Of a stretch of DNA of 64,000 bases, positions 7,887-16,665 are shown piece by piece (positions within the stretch are counted from its first letter, which is position 1; each line of letters begins with the position of its first letter). The notes under the pieces are model-generated. The model made no database searches, was not told where the DNA came from, and saw nothing but the letters and a program-made list of their open reading frames with translations. A program made the position numbers and the translations under genes. The stretch spans positions 186,001 through 250,000 of the forward strand of contig CAMDCN010000004.1 of the NCBI GenBank assembly GCA_945890485.1, written 5' to 3'. The DNA is from Candidatus Sulfopaludibacter sp. SbA3. Its GTDB lineage: Bacteria > Acidobacteriota > Terriglobia > Bryobacterales > Bryobacteraceae.

Positions 7887-9769
7887 TAATTTACCGCGAA
7901 CCCCTTTGGGCCCAAAGGCGCCATCGCGAGCGTCGGCGCCCGCTGGACGTTCCGCGCCTTCTTATCGAAATATACCTTCATCACATCCCGCACCATGGGC
8001 CCGGCCAGGTTCCCGTGCTCGCCATTCTCAAAAAGAGCAGCCACGACAATCTCCGGGTTCGTCCGCGGCGCAAACCCCACGAACCAGGCGTTATCGCGCA
8101 AATCCTTCGCGACCACCGAGCCCCGGGCCCGCACGTCGTATCCATACAACTGCGCCGTCCCTGTCTTGCCGCAAACCTCAATACCGGGGATCCGCGCGAC
8201 TCCGCCCGTCCCACCCAAATTCACGACCCCATACATCCCATAAACCACGCTGCCCACGTGTCCGGGATCGACGGCCAAAGTATGGACCTCCCGCTTATTC
8301 GGATCTTTCACCAAATGCGGCCGCGTCCAGATGCCGCCGTTGGCTATGCCGCCAATCATCACCGCCAACTGAATGGGCGTCACATTCACGTACCCTTGCC
8401 CAATTCCCACGTTCACCGTATCGCCGCCCATCCACTTCTGCCGCAGCGTCCGCGCCTTCCACTTCGAAGACGGCATCAGCCCTTTACCCTCAAATGGCAG
8501 GTCGATCCCCGTCTCCTTTCCCAATCCCAACTGGTCCCCATATTCGAAGATCTTATCAATCCCCATCAGATTCGCCGTGTTGTAGAAAAACACGTCGCAG
8601 CTCTGCTGCATCGCCCGCTGCAGGTTCACTGTCCCGTGGCCGCCCCGCGCGTGACAGCGGAAGTAGCGTCCGTAAAACTGAATGCCACCGCTGCACTGGA
8701 AGGTCGTCTTCTCATCGATCACCCCGGCCTCTAACCCGGCGAGCGCGACCAAGGGCTTGAACGTCGAACCCGGCGAGAAGTTCGATTGGATCGCCCGGTT
8801 GAACATGGGCTTGTCCGGATTCAGAACGATGTCATCCCAATCCTTCCGCCGGATGCGCCCGGCGAACTTATTCGGATCATACGCCGGGCGGCTCACCATC
8901 GCGAGCACCTCACCGGTCCGCACATCCAACGCCACTACCGCTCCCTTGCGTCCCTCCAGCGTCATCTCCGCCACAATCTGCAGATCGAGATCGATCGACA
9001 ACTGCAGACTCCGTCCCGGAATCGCATCCTTGTATCCGATCACTTCCCGCTCATTGCCCTTGGAGTCCACGACCGACTGCCGCTCCCCGTCGGTGCCCAT
9101 GAGAATGTCGTTGTATTGCCGTTCAATGCCTGCCTTCCCAATCACGTCGCCTTGGTTGTACTTGGCGAAATCCGGCAGGTCGAGTTCGCCCTCCGTCACT
9201 TCGCCGACGTACCCAATCACGTGCGCCAGCAGGTTGTCCTTCGGATAAAGACGGTGCTGCACGTGCGCGAGCTCCAACTCCGGAAACGTATCGGGGTCGT
9301 TGTGGCTCTCCACGAACGCGATCTCGGCCGGGGTCAGTTCTTCCTTGATGACGATCGCCCGGTACTTCGGCACGGTCTTCCACCGCCGCAACCGGCCCAC
9401 CAGGTCCTCAAGATCGAGATTCAGCCCTTCGGCGATCGCCGGCAAGTGCTCGTCTTTCAAATTTTCACGGGACAGAATCACTGAAAACGACGAGTGATTG
9501 TCCACAATCACGCGCCCCTCCCGATCGAGAATCTTGCCACGCGCGGCCAACATCGGCGTCGATTTTATGCGATTCCGGTCCGCCGCCTCCGTGTAGATGG
9601 CGTTCTCTTGCACCTGCAAGTTCCAGAATCCCGACAAGATAAATAGGAATACCGCGACAATCGCGTACTGGAAAAACGCAATCCGTCCGGCAGCGAAGGT
9701 CGTGTCATCGCGTAGTACGGCCGGGTCTAATTTCTCGGGTTGAGTTGGATCGTGCAGATGCTGCGACAC
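7886..9769 (-). CDS. mrdA: Penicillin-binding protein 2 (peptidoglycan D,D-transpeptidase MrdA)
   Basis: The 627-aa class B PBP has one N-terminal membrane anchor (residues about 30-50, FFQYAIVAVFLFILSGFW), a dimerisation domain and a transpeptidase domain. All three active-site motifs are visible: SPGSTFKP (SxxK), QSCDVFF (SxN-equivalent position, here SCD) and CGKTGTAQ (KTG). It cross-links lateral-wall peptidoglycan with RodA. The start is GTG at 9769. The upstream gap to mreD is 36 nt. Confidence 0.95.
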   Translation of the reverse strand: MSQHLHDPTQPEKLDPAVLRDDTTFAAGRIAFFQYAIVAVFLFILSGFWNLQVQENAIYTEAADRNRIKSTPMLAARGKILDREGRVIVDNHSSFSVILSRENLKDEHLPAIAEGLNLDLEDLVGRLRRWKTVPKYRAIVIKEELTPAEIAFVESHNDPDTFPELELAHVQHRLYPKDNLLAHVIGYVGEVTEGELDLPDFAKYNQGDVIGKAGIERQYNDILMGTDGERQSVVDSKGNEREVIGYKDAIPGRSLQLSIDLDLQIVAEMTLEGRKGAVVALDVRTGEVLAMVSRPAYDPNKFAGRIRRKDWDDIVLNPDKPMFNRAIQSNFSPGSTFKPLVALAGLEAGVIDEKTTFQCSGGIQFYGRYFRCHARGGHGTVNLQRAMQQSCDVFFYNTANLMGIDKIFEYGDQLGLGKETGIDLPFEGKGLMPSSKWKARTLRQKWMGGDTVNVGIGQGYVNVTPIQLAVMIGGIANGGIWTRPHLVKDPNKREVHTLAVDPGHVGSVVYGMYGVVNLGGTGGVARIPGIEVCGKTGTAQLYGYDVRARGSVVAKDLRDNAWFVGFAPRTNPEIVVAALFENGEHGNLAGPMVRDVMKVYFDKKARNVQRAPTLAMAPLGPKGFAVN

Positions 9770-9805
9770 GCGGGGGAGAGACTCTCTTCCTAGTCTACTG
9801 GCAAA

Positions 9806-10339
9806 CTATGTCCGCTCGCGCAAACGATCCAGGATCAAAAACAATGGAACCGCCACCAAGGCGTTAAACGCTCCAAAAAGTAACGTCTGCAACAAATCGA
9901 AAGTGATGTTCTGCCCCAGCAGCGCACGGCCCAAAACCCACAAAAAGAACTGGTGGAAGAAGAAAAAGAAGAAGCTCAGTACCAGCCGGACGGTGATGTT
10001 CTGGACGTCAAAGCGGAGGCTCACCGACGCCGCGAAATACCCCACTAGCGTCTTCACAATTCCAAAGACTCCGATGTAGTGGTTCGACATCGAGTCCTGT
10101 ACCAGCCCGATGGCCGCCCCGATCAATGTACAGGTCACCGGTTCCCGCCGCATGAGCGAGAAGTATACGGTCACCAGCAGCGGCAACTCCAGGTACGACA
10201 AGTGCCGGAAGAACAACGGAATGTTCACCTGGAACAGAATCGCCAGCAGCGGCACCACCACGAACCAGTACGGCCGGTAACGGGAGATCTTGCTCCGCCG
10301 GGGATTGTCGATCAGAATCTGGTTGCTGAGTTCCGACAT
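9806..10339 (-). CDS. mreD: Rod-shape determining protein MreD
   Basis: The 177-aa multi-spanning protein has a hydrophilic N-terminus (MSELSNQILIDNPRR), then about five transmembrane helices and a very Phe-rich helix (LVLSFFFFFFHQFFLWVL). Size and position after mreC fit MreD, the inner-membrane partner of MreC/MreB. The ATG at 10339 lies 4 nt after the mreC stop; a longer open frame to 10516 runs inside mreC and is not credible. Confidence 0.9.
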   Translation of the reverse strand: MSELSNQILIDNPRRSKISRYRPYWFVVVPLLAILFQVNIPLFFRHLSYLELPLLVTVYFSLMRREPVTCTLIGAAIGLVQDSMSNHYIGVFGIVKTLVGYFAASVSLRFDVQNITVRLVLSFFFFFFHQFFLWVLGRALLGQNITFDLLQTLLFGAFNALVAVPLFLILDRLRERT

Positions 10340-10343
10340 GGCG

Positions 10344-11483
10344 TTACGGCTGTGCCGCCTGCGGGGTCGAAGGGGCCGGCTGCGGCTTAGCCTCCGGCGG
10401 CTTAACCGGCGGCACGAACAGCGGTTGGACGGGACGCGATACCTGGGCGGGGTCCATATTGAAGTTTGGCAGACGCGAACCCGCGTTGCCGAACTGTACT
10501 CCTTGCACCTCGCCAATCCTCCGAATCTTCTCCCTCAACCGGTCCGCATCGGTCGAGAGCGCCGGCAAACCGTCCTGCGTGGTGGCGCCCGCTGCCACTG
10601 GCTTTGCCGCCTCCGCCGGAGGCGGCGTGAGGGAGAACACCGGTCCCTCTGGAGGCATCTGCCCCTCCGGAATCGCGGTATGCACGCCTTCTAGCACCAC
10701 CAGGACCTCTTCCAAACCTCGCATCAGGCCGCTCGGATCCAGATAGATTTCCTTAAACGCCAAGCCGGTCTTCACGACCTTCGCCTGGCCCGCCGGCAGC
10801 CCTTTCGGGAAAACACGATCATCGCCCGAGGTGAAGAACCACTCCCCTTCCTCCACCTTCACTTCGTTCTGTACCCAGTCCACCTGCACCTGACTCCGCC
10901 CAAGCCCCTTCAGCGTTCCCGGCACGCGGTTTTTCTGTGAGATCACCCCGGCGGCGAACGTCGGGTCGGTAATGAGCAGCACCTGCGCAGCCCCCGGGAA
11001 CACAAAGGTGACTTTGCCGACAATGCCATCCGGCGTAATTACCGGCATCCCGCGTTGGACCCCGTCGTTCTTCCCCCGGTCGATGAACACTACCTTGGAA
11101 TTCGCCCCCGTCCCCGTGCCAATTACCCGCGCCGCCACCGTCCGGCTCCGGCTGCGCTCTTGAAACACGGCCAACGATTTGGCCCGGTCCGCTGTCGCCA
11201 ATTCGGTCTTCAGGAACTGGTTCTCCAGCTTCAACCGGTCCAACTCTGCTTGTAACCGCGCGTTTTCCTGGTTCACGCCAAACAGGACGAAGTACTGCTC
11301 CACCACACCGATGGTCCCGGAGCGCAAGGCCTCGAGACCTTTGGCTAATGGAGAAACAGCCGTCACCGTCCACATTCGGAGCAGCGTCACGTCCTGATTT
11401 GTCCGCACTTGAAAGGCCAGCAAGATCAGTTGCGCGGCTACCACCACGACAAGCACGGCCAAATTGCGGTACCGGCTGAACAT
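10344..11483 (-). CDS. mreC: Rod-shape determining protein MreC
   Basis: The 379-aa bitopic protein has one N-terminal membrane helix (NLAVLVVVVAAQLILLAFQ). A coiled coil follows (NQENARLQAELDRLKLENQF), then two beta-domains typical of MreC (ARVIGTG; GKNDGVQRGMPVITPDGIVG). The last about 80 residues are Pro/Ala-rich and appear disordered; they extend beyond many homologues. MreC links cytoplasmic MreB to periplasmic PBP2. It lies 21 nt after mreB. Confidence 0.93.
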   Translation of the reverse strand: MFSRYRNLAVLVVVVAAQLILLAFQVRTNQDVTLLRMWTVTAVSPLAKGLEALRSGTIGVVEQYFVLFGVNQENARLQAELDRLKLENQFLKTELATADRAKSLAVFQERSRSRTVAARVIGTGTGANSKVVFIDRGKNDGVQRGMPVITPDGIVGKVTFVFPGAAQVLLITDPTFAAGVISQKNRVPGTLKGLGRSQVQVDWVQNEVKVEEGEWFFTSGDDRVFPKGLPAGQAKVVKTGLAFKEIYLDPSGLMRGLEEVLVVLEGVHTAIPEGQMPPEGPVFSLTPPPAEAAKPVAAGATTQDGLPALSTDADRLREKIRRIGEVQGVQFGNAGSRLPNFNMDPAQVSRPVQPLFVPPVKPPEAKPQPAPSTPQAAQP

Positions 11484-11504
11484 ACAAAAATCGGGGCGGA
11501 TTCG

Positions 11505-12530
11505 TTATTCGATCGCGATTCGGCGCAACAACTTGAAATCGGTCAACATCTTACCAGTCCCCAGCACCACGCTGGCGAGCGGATCCTCGGCAATCGAAAC
11601 CGGCAGGCCTGTCTCTTCCCGAATCCGTTTATCCAAATTCTTCAACATCGCGCCCCCACCGGACAGAACGATGCCGCGGTCGCTGATATCTGCCGAAAGC
11701 TCTGGCGGCGTGCGTTCGAGCGCCACGCGGATGGCATTCATGATGGTCGCCACGCACTCGGACAAGCTCTCACGAATTTCCGTATCGTCAATGGTGATCG
11801 TCTTCGGCACGCCTTCAATCAGGTTCCGGCCCTTGATCTCCATCGTCAACGGCTTCTCGAGCGGATACGCCGAACCGACCGTCATCTTGATCTGTTCCGC
11901 GGTGCGCTCGCCGATCAGCAGGTTGTACTTGCGCTTCAGGTACTGCATGATGGCGTCGTCCATTTCATTGCCCGCCACGCGAACCGACCGCGAGTACACG
12001 ATGCCGGAGAGTGAAATCACGGCGACGTCCGTCGTACCGCCACCAATGTCGACGACCATGTTGCCCGAAGGCTCCGTAATCGGCAAGCCGGCGCCAATCG
12101 CCGCCACCATCGCCTGCTCCACCAGAAACACTTCCGACGCCTTAGCGCGGTAGGCGCTATCAATTACGGCTCGCTTTTCGACCTGCGTGATCTCGCTCGG
12201 TACGCCGATTACGATCCGCGGATGCACCAGCATTTTCCGCCCGTGCGCCTTTTGAATAAAGTAATTGAGCATCCGCTCCGTCACTTTGAAGTCGGCAATC
12301 ACGCCGTCCTTCATCGGACGAATCGCCACGATATTGCCCGGCGTCCGGCCAAGCATCTCCTTGGCCTCCTTGCCGACGGCTTCGACCTCGCCATTGTTCT
12401 TGTTGATGGCGACGATAGAGGGTTCATTAACAACAATTCCCTTGCCCTTGGCGAAGACCAACGTGTTGGCCGTTCCGAGGTCGATGGCAAGGTCCGAAGA
12501 AAAAAGGCTAAACAGGGAACGCAGATTCAT
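11505..12530 (-). CDS. mreB: Rod-shape determining actin homologue MreB
   Basis: The 341-aa actin-fold ATPase polymerises under the membrane and guides lateral wall synthesis. It shows DLGTANTLVFAKGKGIVVNEP (phosphate 1), VVDIGGGTTDVAVISL (phosphate 2) and LSGGGAMLKNLDKRI (adenosine-binding). An amphipathic N-terminal MNLRSLFSLFSSD is visible. It heads the mre/mrd cluster, so the promoter is expected in 12531-12596 or upstream of the putative metalloprotease gene. Confidence 0.97.
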   Translation of the reverse strand: MNLRSLFSLFSSDLAIDLGTANTLVFAKGKGIVVNEPSIVAINKNNGEVEAVGKEAKEMLGRTPGNIVAIRPMKDGVIADFKVTERMLNYFIQKAHGRKMLVHPRIVIGVPSEITQVEKRAVIDSAYRAKASEVFLVEQAMVAAIGAGLPITEPSGNMVVDIGGGTTDVAVISLSGIVYSRSVRVAGNEMDDAIMQYLKRKYNLLIGERTAEQIKMTVGSAYPLEKPLTMEIKGRNLIEGVPKTITIDDTEIRESLSECVATIMNAIRVALERTPPELSADISDRGIVLSGGGAMLKNLDKRIREETGLPVSIAEDPLASVVLGTGKMLTDFKLLRRIAIE

Positions 12531-12596
12531 GTAAAACGCTAGCCTCAGGGTAGCATAGGGGTCTCTTTCTTTTCAGTAAATTACGGGGGAAATCGC

Positions 12597-13391
12597 TTAA
12601 CCAACCGACAAAGCCAACCGTTTCAGCCGTCCAAACACGAACTCCAGCGCCGCCCGGTGCCCCCCCGGTTCCACCACCTCCACCTTCCGCAGGTGCTCAG
12701 TAATCTCCTCGGCCGCCGGTACAATGGCCGGAAACCGTCGCCGCAACGCCGCGAGAAATGAGTCCCGCTTCGGCCAGTCCCCCGCCCCGAGCGCGACATC
12801 CACCCACATCGCCGCCTGACCCAGGGTCTGGCACCGGCTCACCCCCGTCGCCGCCCCCGGCTCCGCATCCATCTGCCGCAACGCCGCCTCCAACGCGGCG
12901 AACCATGGCGGTTTCCACTGAACTCCCCGGCGCTCCATCTCGTCCCGGATCAAAATATGCTGCACCGCGTCCAGCGCATGCACGCTCAGGCACGCGGCCT
13001 CCCCTCCGGTGTACGCGGGCGCCGGATACCGTTTTGCTTTCAACCAGATATGGCCAAACTCATGGGCGATCACCACCTCCTCGGCCGCCCCCGTACCCGC
13101 CAGCAGCGGGTTGATCAGCACGAAGCTCACCCGCCCCTCCGTACCGACATAGTTCACCGTCATCGCCTGCGCCCCGCGGTATTGCGAAACGAACCCAACC
13201 TGATCCGTGTACGTCGCCAACAGCTCCCGCCGAGGCGTCTCCGGCGGCAAGGTCAAAACGGTCGTCTGCGCGTTTGCCGGTAGCCGCAGCAGCACGACCG
13301 CGATTTTCCCCACCTCTTGAATTGACCGTTGCCACTCGGCCATCGCCGGCGACAACACAACTCCGCAAACCAGAAATAGTGCCCAACCCAT
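12597..13391 (-). CDS. Secreted putative metalloprotease with a HEFGH motif
   Basis: The 264-aa product has an N-terminal Sec signal (MGWALFLVCGVVLSPAMAEW). The only motif that stands out is VVIAHEFGHIWLKAKRYP around residue 110: HExxH of a gluzincin/metzincin-type zinc site, here HEFGH. A downstream third ligand cannot be named with certainty. No specific peptidase family is recognised. Minus-strand GAGGAG abuts the ATG with no spacer, so the exact start is uncertain. It runs in the mreB direction 66 bp upstream of it and is divergent from the beta-propeller lipoprotein gene with a gap of only 23 bp. Confidence 0.65.
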   Translation of the reverse strand: MGWALFLVCGVVLSPAMAEWQRSIQEVGKIAVVLLRLPANAQTTVLTLPPETPRRELLATYTDQVGFVSQYRGAQAMTVNYVGTEGRVSFVLINPLLAGTGAAEEVVIAHEFGHIWLKAKRYPAPAYTGGEAACLSVHALDAVQHILIRDEMERRGVQWKPPWFAALEAALRQMDAEPGAATGVSRCQTLGQAAMWVDVALGAGDWPKRDSFLAALRRRFPAIVPAAEEITEHLRKVEVVEPGGHRAALEFVFGRLKRLALSVG

Positions 13392-13402
13392 CTCCTCTTT
13401 AT

Positions 13403-13408
13403 TACACT
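13403..13408 (+). promoter_or_regulatory. Candidate -10 box (TACACT) for a leaderless lipoprotein mRNA
   Basis: TACACT sits 6 nt before the TTG start at 13415, inside a 23-bp divergent gap. No Shine-Dalgarno precedes the TTG. The spacing is what a leaderless transcript would need. No -35 element was identified. Confidence 0.35.
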
Positions 13409-13414
13409 ACAGGC

Positions 13415-14524
13415 TTGATCTCCCGACGACATCTCCTGGCCTCCCCCCTCGCGCTCGCCGCCTGCAAAAAGGAGAAAGCCAATGGTTTCGACGGCTATGC
13501 GTTCGTCGCCAATCAGGAGGGCCAAGCCGTCGCGGCCGTCGACCTCACCGCCTTCGTTGTCGCCAAACACATCCGCATCGACGGCCAGCCCAAATCGGTG
13601 CTCGCCCATCCCACCCGCGACGCTATCTACGCACTCGGAACCGGCAACGGCGCGATCTATGAGATCGATCCGGCCCAACTCGCCTTCCGCCGCAAAGTCA
13701 CCGTCTCCTCCGACCTGCTCGACCTCCAGCTCACCGACACCGGCGAACTCTGGGCTCTCAGCCGGGCTCCCCGGCGCCTCCTACTGCTCGACCCCACCAA
13801 CCTCCGCCCCATTCGTCAGGTCCCACTCCCCGCGGAGCCTGTTTCGCTCGCCCTGGCCCAGCGGGAACCCTGGGCCCTCGTGCTTTATGAGGATCATCCG
13901 CCGACCCTCATCCAACGCGGCGAAGGCCGCCATGTCGCTAAGTTCGAGCTTCCCCACCGCCCCACCCTTGCCACGTTCCAAGGCAATGGCAAAGCCATCA
14001 TTTTCGGAGCCCGCGAAGCCCAGGCTCTCTCGATTTACGAGCTTCCCAGCCGGCAACTCATCACGCACCTGCCCCTGGCGTTGAAGCCCGAGCGTTTTTG
14101 CCTCAAGGCTGACGGCGGGCAACTCTTCATCACCGGCCAAGGCCTCGACGCCGTCGTTGTCGTCTATCCCTACCGCGGCGAAGTCGCCGAAACCGTCCTC
14201 GCCGGACGCGCCCCCGGCGCGATGACCGTGGCCTCCACCCCGGACGTCGACTTCCTTTTCGTCGCCAGCCCTTCCCGCAACGACGTCAGCATCCTCGACA
14301 TCGTCACCCACAAAACCGTCGCCGTCGTCAGCGTCGGCCAGGACCCTTCCTTCCTTACCGTTACCCCCGACAATCAGTACGTCCTCGTCCTCAACCGCAC
14401 CAGCGGCGACATGGCCGTTCTGCGCTTGAAATCCATCGTCCCGAACCGAAACAAAACGGCCCCGCTATTCACTATGATTCCAGTGGGTTCCCGGCCTGTT
14501 CATGCCGTTGTTCGCTCCGTCTGA
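13415..14524 (+). CDS. Beta-propeller (YVTN-like) lipoprotein
   Basis: The 369-aa product read from TTG at 13415 begins with a twin-Arg/lipoprotein-type leader (ISRRHLLASPLALAACKKEK) and a clear lipobox ending in LAAC. The rest is repeated beta-propeller blades (YAFVANQEGQAVAAVDL; FVASPSRNDVSILDIVTHKT; TPDNQYVLVLNR) like those of YVTN/cytochrome-D1-type surface proteins. A longer open frame starting at 13274 overlaps the divergent gene and loses the signal peptide, so it was rejected. The substrate or partner is unknown. Confidence 0.75.
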   Translation: MISRRHLLASPLALAACKKEKANGFDGYAFVANQEGQAVAAVDLTAFVVAKHIRIDGQPKSVLAHPTRDAIYALGTGNGAIYEIDPAQLAFRRKVTVSSDLLDLQLTDTGELWALSRAPRRLLLLDPTNLRPIRQVPLPAEPVSLALAQREPWALVLYEDHPPTLIQRGEGRHVAKFELPHRPTLATFQGNGKAIIFGAREAQALSIYELPSRQLITHLPLALKPERFCLKADGGQLFITGQGLDAVVVVYPYRGEVAETVLAGRAPGAMTVASTPDVDFLFVASPSRNDVSILDIVTHKTVAVVSVGQDPSFLTVTPDNQYVLVLNRTSGDMAVLRLKSIVPNRNKTAPLFTMIPVGSRPVHAVVRSV

Positions 14525-14560
14525 CACTTTTTCCCGCAATTCTCCGCGCTAGGTATTGAG

Positions 14561-15664
14561 ATGAGACTTCTCGCTGCACTGATTCTCCTCGCCTCGTTCG
14601 CCGCCGCGCAGGGCGTCGATTTCACTGGCGCCTACGCGAACAGCGAAATGCGGCTTCAACTCCGCCGCTCCGCACTCGGGATACTGATTGGCTCGATCGA
14701 GATCAAAGGCCAGCAACTCCCCGTTAAAGCGACGGTCGATGGAGCCGGGCTCAAAGGATCGTTTGAGGCGGGTGGTCAGCTTTTTCCCTTCACGGCTACG
14801 GTTTCCGGCTCCCAACTTCGTCTCATCAGCGAAGGACACGAGTATCTGCTCGCGCGTGCCTCCGCCTCCGGATCGGCCACTGGCCCAACCCACCGCCACG
14901 CCAACGGTTTTTCCGTCCAGCCCCCCGCCGGCTGGTCCGCCACGGACAAGGATCAGGGCGTTCTCATGAAGCCCCCAGGCGCTGCCGCCGAAGAGGTCTA
15001 CTTTGCCCTCGTCCAGGAAGGCTACACCCCGCAGGAAGAGACCGCCTCCGTCCGCCAACTCAGCGAAGCCTTTCTCAAAAACACCACGTCGGTCCGCCGG
15101 GCAGGCGACCGCGAAGCCTTTTCCGGCGGTTCGGCCTACCATTGGGAGGTCATCAACCCCCAAACGCGGCAACTGGTCGCCCTCTCGATCTACGTCGTCC
15201 CCAATGGCTCACGAGCCAACGTGATCATCGCCGCCGGACCGGCTGAAAACGTCCGTGCGCAGCAACCCGCTCTCATCCCGGTTGCGCAGTCCATCCGCTA
15301 CCAGCCCCCGCCTCCCGGCGTGCTGTCGGGGGTAACCCGCCCCTGGGATCAAAAGCTCCGCGGCAAAGTCGTCCGCCAGTTCTGGGCGAGCCAAGGGATG
15401 TCGAGCGATAAGAAACATTATCTGAATGCCGACGGTTCCTACGCGTTCTGGAGCAGCAGCATGGTCAGCGTCGATGTCCCTGGTGCCAGCGCCGGCAGCT
15501 TCGGCAAAGACAATCAACGCGGGCGCTGGAGCATCATCGAACGCGCGGGCGCGCCGTATTTGCAGGTGACCTATAACAGCGGAGAGTCGAAGGTCTTCGC
15601 CATCACTCAGGACTCGACCAACTGGTATCTCAATGGCGAAAAGGCCTTCGCCGTAGAGCGATAG
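14561..15664 (+). CDS. Secreted protein of unknown function
   Basis: The 367-aa product has a Sec signal peptide (MRLLAALILLASFAAAQG). A beta-rich N-terminal segment to about residue 105 (DFTGAYANSEMRLQLRR; GSIEIKGQQLP) resembles small lipocalin-like repeats. A central part begins GFSVQPPAGWSATDKDQG, and a C-terminal part has YLNADGSYAFWSS and GRWSIIERAGAPYLQVTYNS. The last segment looks like a small beta-barrel read-out domain. No catalytic residues are evident and no family is assigned. It lies between two other exported-protein genes in the same direction. Confidence 0.7.
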   Translation: MRLLAALILLASFAAAQGVDFTGAYANSEMRLQLRRSALGILIGSIEIKGQQLPVKATVDGAGLKGSFEAGGQLFPFTATVSGSQLRLISEGHEYLLARASASGSATGPTHRHANGFSVQPPAGWSATDKDQGVLMKPPGAAAEEVYFALVQEGYTPQEETASVRQLSEAFLKNTTSVRRAGDREAFSGGSAYHWEVINPQTRQLVALSIYVVPNGSRANVIIAAGPAENVRAQQPALIPVAQSIRYQPPPPGVLSGVTRPWDQKLRGKVVRQFWASQGMSSDKKHYLNADGSYAFWSSSMVSVDVPGASAGSFGKDNQRGRWSIIERAGAPYLQVTYNSGESKVFAITQDSTNWYLNGEKAFAVER

Positions 15665-15666
15665 GG

Positions 15667-15674
15667 AAAGGAGG
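15667..15674 (+). promoter_or_regulatory. Strong Shine-Dalgarno fixing the 15684 start
   Basis: AAAGGAGG lies 9 nt before the ATG at 15684 and settles that start. It contrasts with several genes in the window that have no recognisable ribosome-binding site. Confidence 0.8.
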
Positions 15675-15683
15675 ACAACGCCG

Positions 15684-16607
15684 ATGCTCACGAGACGCTC
15701 CGCGTTAACTCTGCCGTTCGCCGGTCGGTTGCTCGCGTCGCCCCGTGCCGCCCAGAGTGTGTTTCGCCTGGAAGATCGGTTGCCGCCGGACTATCAGGGC
15801 TTCGCCGTGACCCATGCGATGGAGGTGACGCCACACGGTCTGTGGTTCCTGATCAGTCCTCCCCGGACGCTGAACCCGCCGCAGGCGCTTCTGCTGACCG
15901 ATTTTGACGGCACGCGCAAGGCCTTTGCGCCACTCCCGAAGCAGGTCGAGCCGCACGGGCTCCAAGTAGACTCCGCCGGCAATGTCTATGCTTGGAAGGT
16001 TTTTCTGTCCCCCAACGTCAGCCGATCTGAAATCTATCAACTCTCCCCTCAATTGGAGCTCACCCGCTCGACGTCGGTGGAAGAGCAAATCATCGGAATC
16101 GTCCTGAACAACGACCGACTGATGCGGATCGGGAAATCGGCGATCACGGACGTCCGCTCCGGCGAAACGGCCGTCCCATTCGACACCTCCGCCTTCGGAT
16201 ACGGAAGCGCCTGCACAACGTCCAGCGGCAAAGCGATGTTCCAAATGCAGGGCCCCCAACCGCAAGTGACGCTGGTCGACTTTGCTGCCGCTCAAGTCCG
16301 CACTATGCGGCTGGAAGCGCCGGAACTTGGCAAGGGCGGTAGGCCGTTTCTGGACGCTGCGTTGGGTAGCGACGAGCAAATAGCGGTCGTCGCCTCTCGC
16401 CAGAAGGCTGCCCTGGGGGCCCTGGTGCTTAGGTTCAATCTGGACGGGGAGCTACTCACACGTACCCGGTATGCGCTCCCGCAACGCACCGAAGATGCAA
16501 TCGCTGACAATCCGGAAGGCTTTCTGTTTCCTGGCCTGATCCGGCGTTACAACAATCTGCTGTATCTCGCTGATCGGGCGGGTCAGGTCTGCCGATATGC
16601 CTCGTAA
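15684..16607 (+). CDS. Exported protein of unknown function with a beta-propeller-like pattern
   Basis: The 307-aa protein has a leader with a twin-arginine feel (MLTRRSALTLPFAGRLLASP). It then has repeated Trp/Tyr/Asp-containing beta segments (VEPHGLQVDSAGNVYAWKVF; LLYLADRAGQVCRYAS at the end) that look like NHL/six-blade propeller strands. No enzymatic motif is recognised. It follows the preceding secreted protein after 19 nt with an excellent ribosome-binding site, so both are likely co-transcribed. Confidence 0.65.
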   Translation: MLTRRSALTLPFAGRLLASPRAAQSVFRLEDRLPPDYQGFAVTHAMEVTPHGLWFLISPPRTLNPPQALLLTDFDGTRKAFAPLPKQVEPHGLQVDSAGNVYAWKVFLSPNVSRSEIYQLSPQLELTRSTSVEEQIIGIVLNNDRLMRIGKSAITDVRSGETAVPFDTSAFGYGSACTTSSGKAMFQMQGPQPQVTLVDFAAAQVRTMRLEAPELGKGGRPFLDAALGSDEQIAVVASRQKAALGALVLRFNLDGELLTRTRYALPQRTEDAIADNPEGFLFPGLIRRYNNLLYLADRAGQVCRYAS

Positions 16608-16665
16608 GCCCGGCAACGCAACTGGTATCGTTAGGTTAAAGCGCATCCACCATAGAGCCATCGTC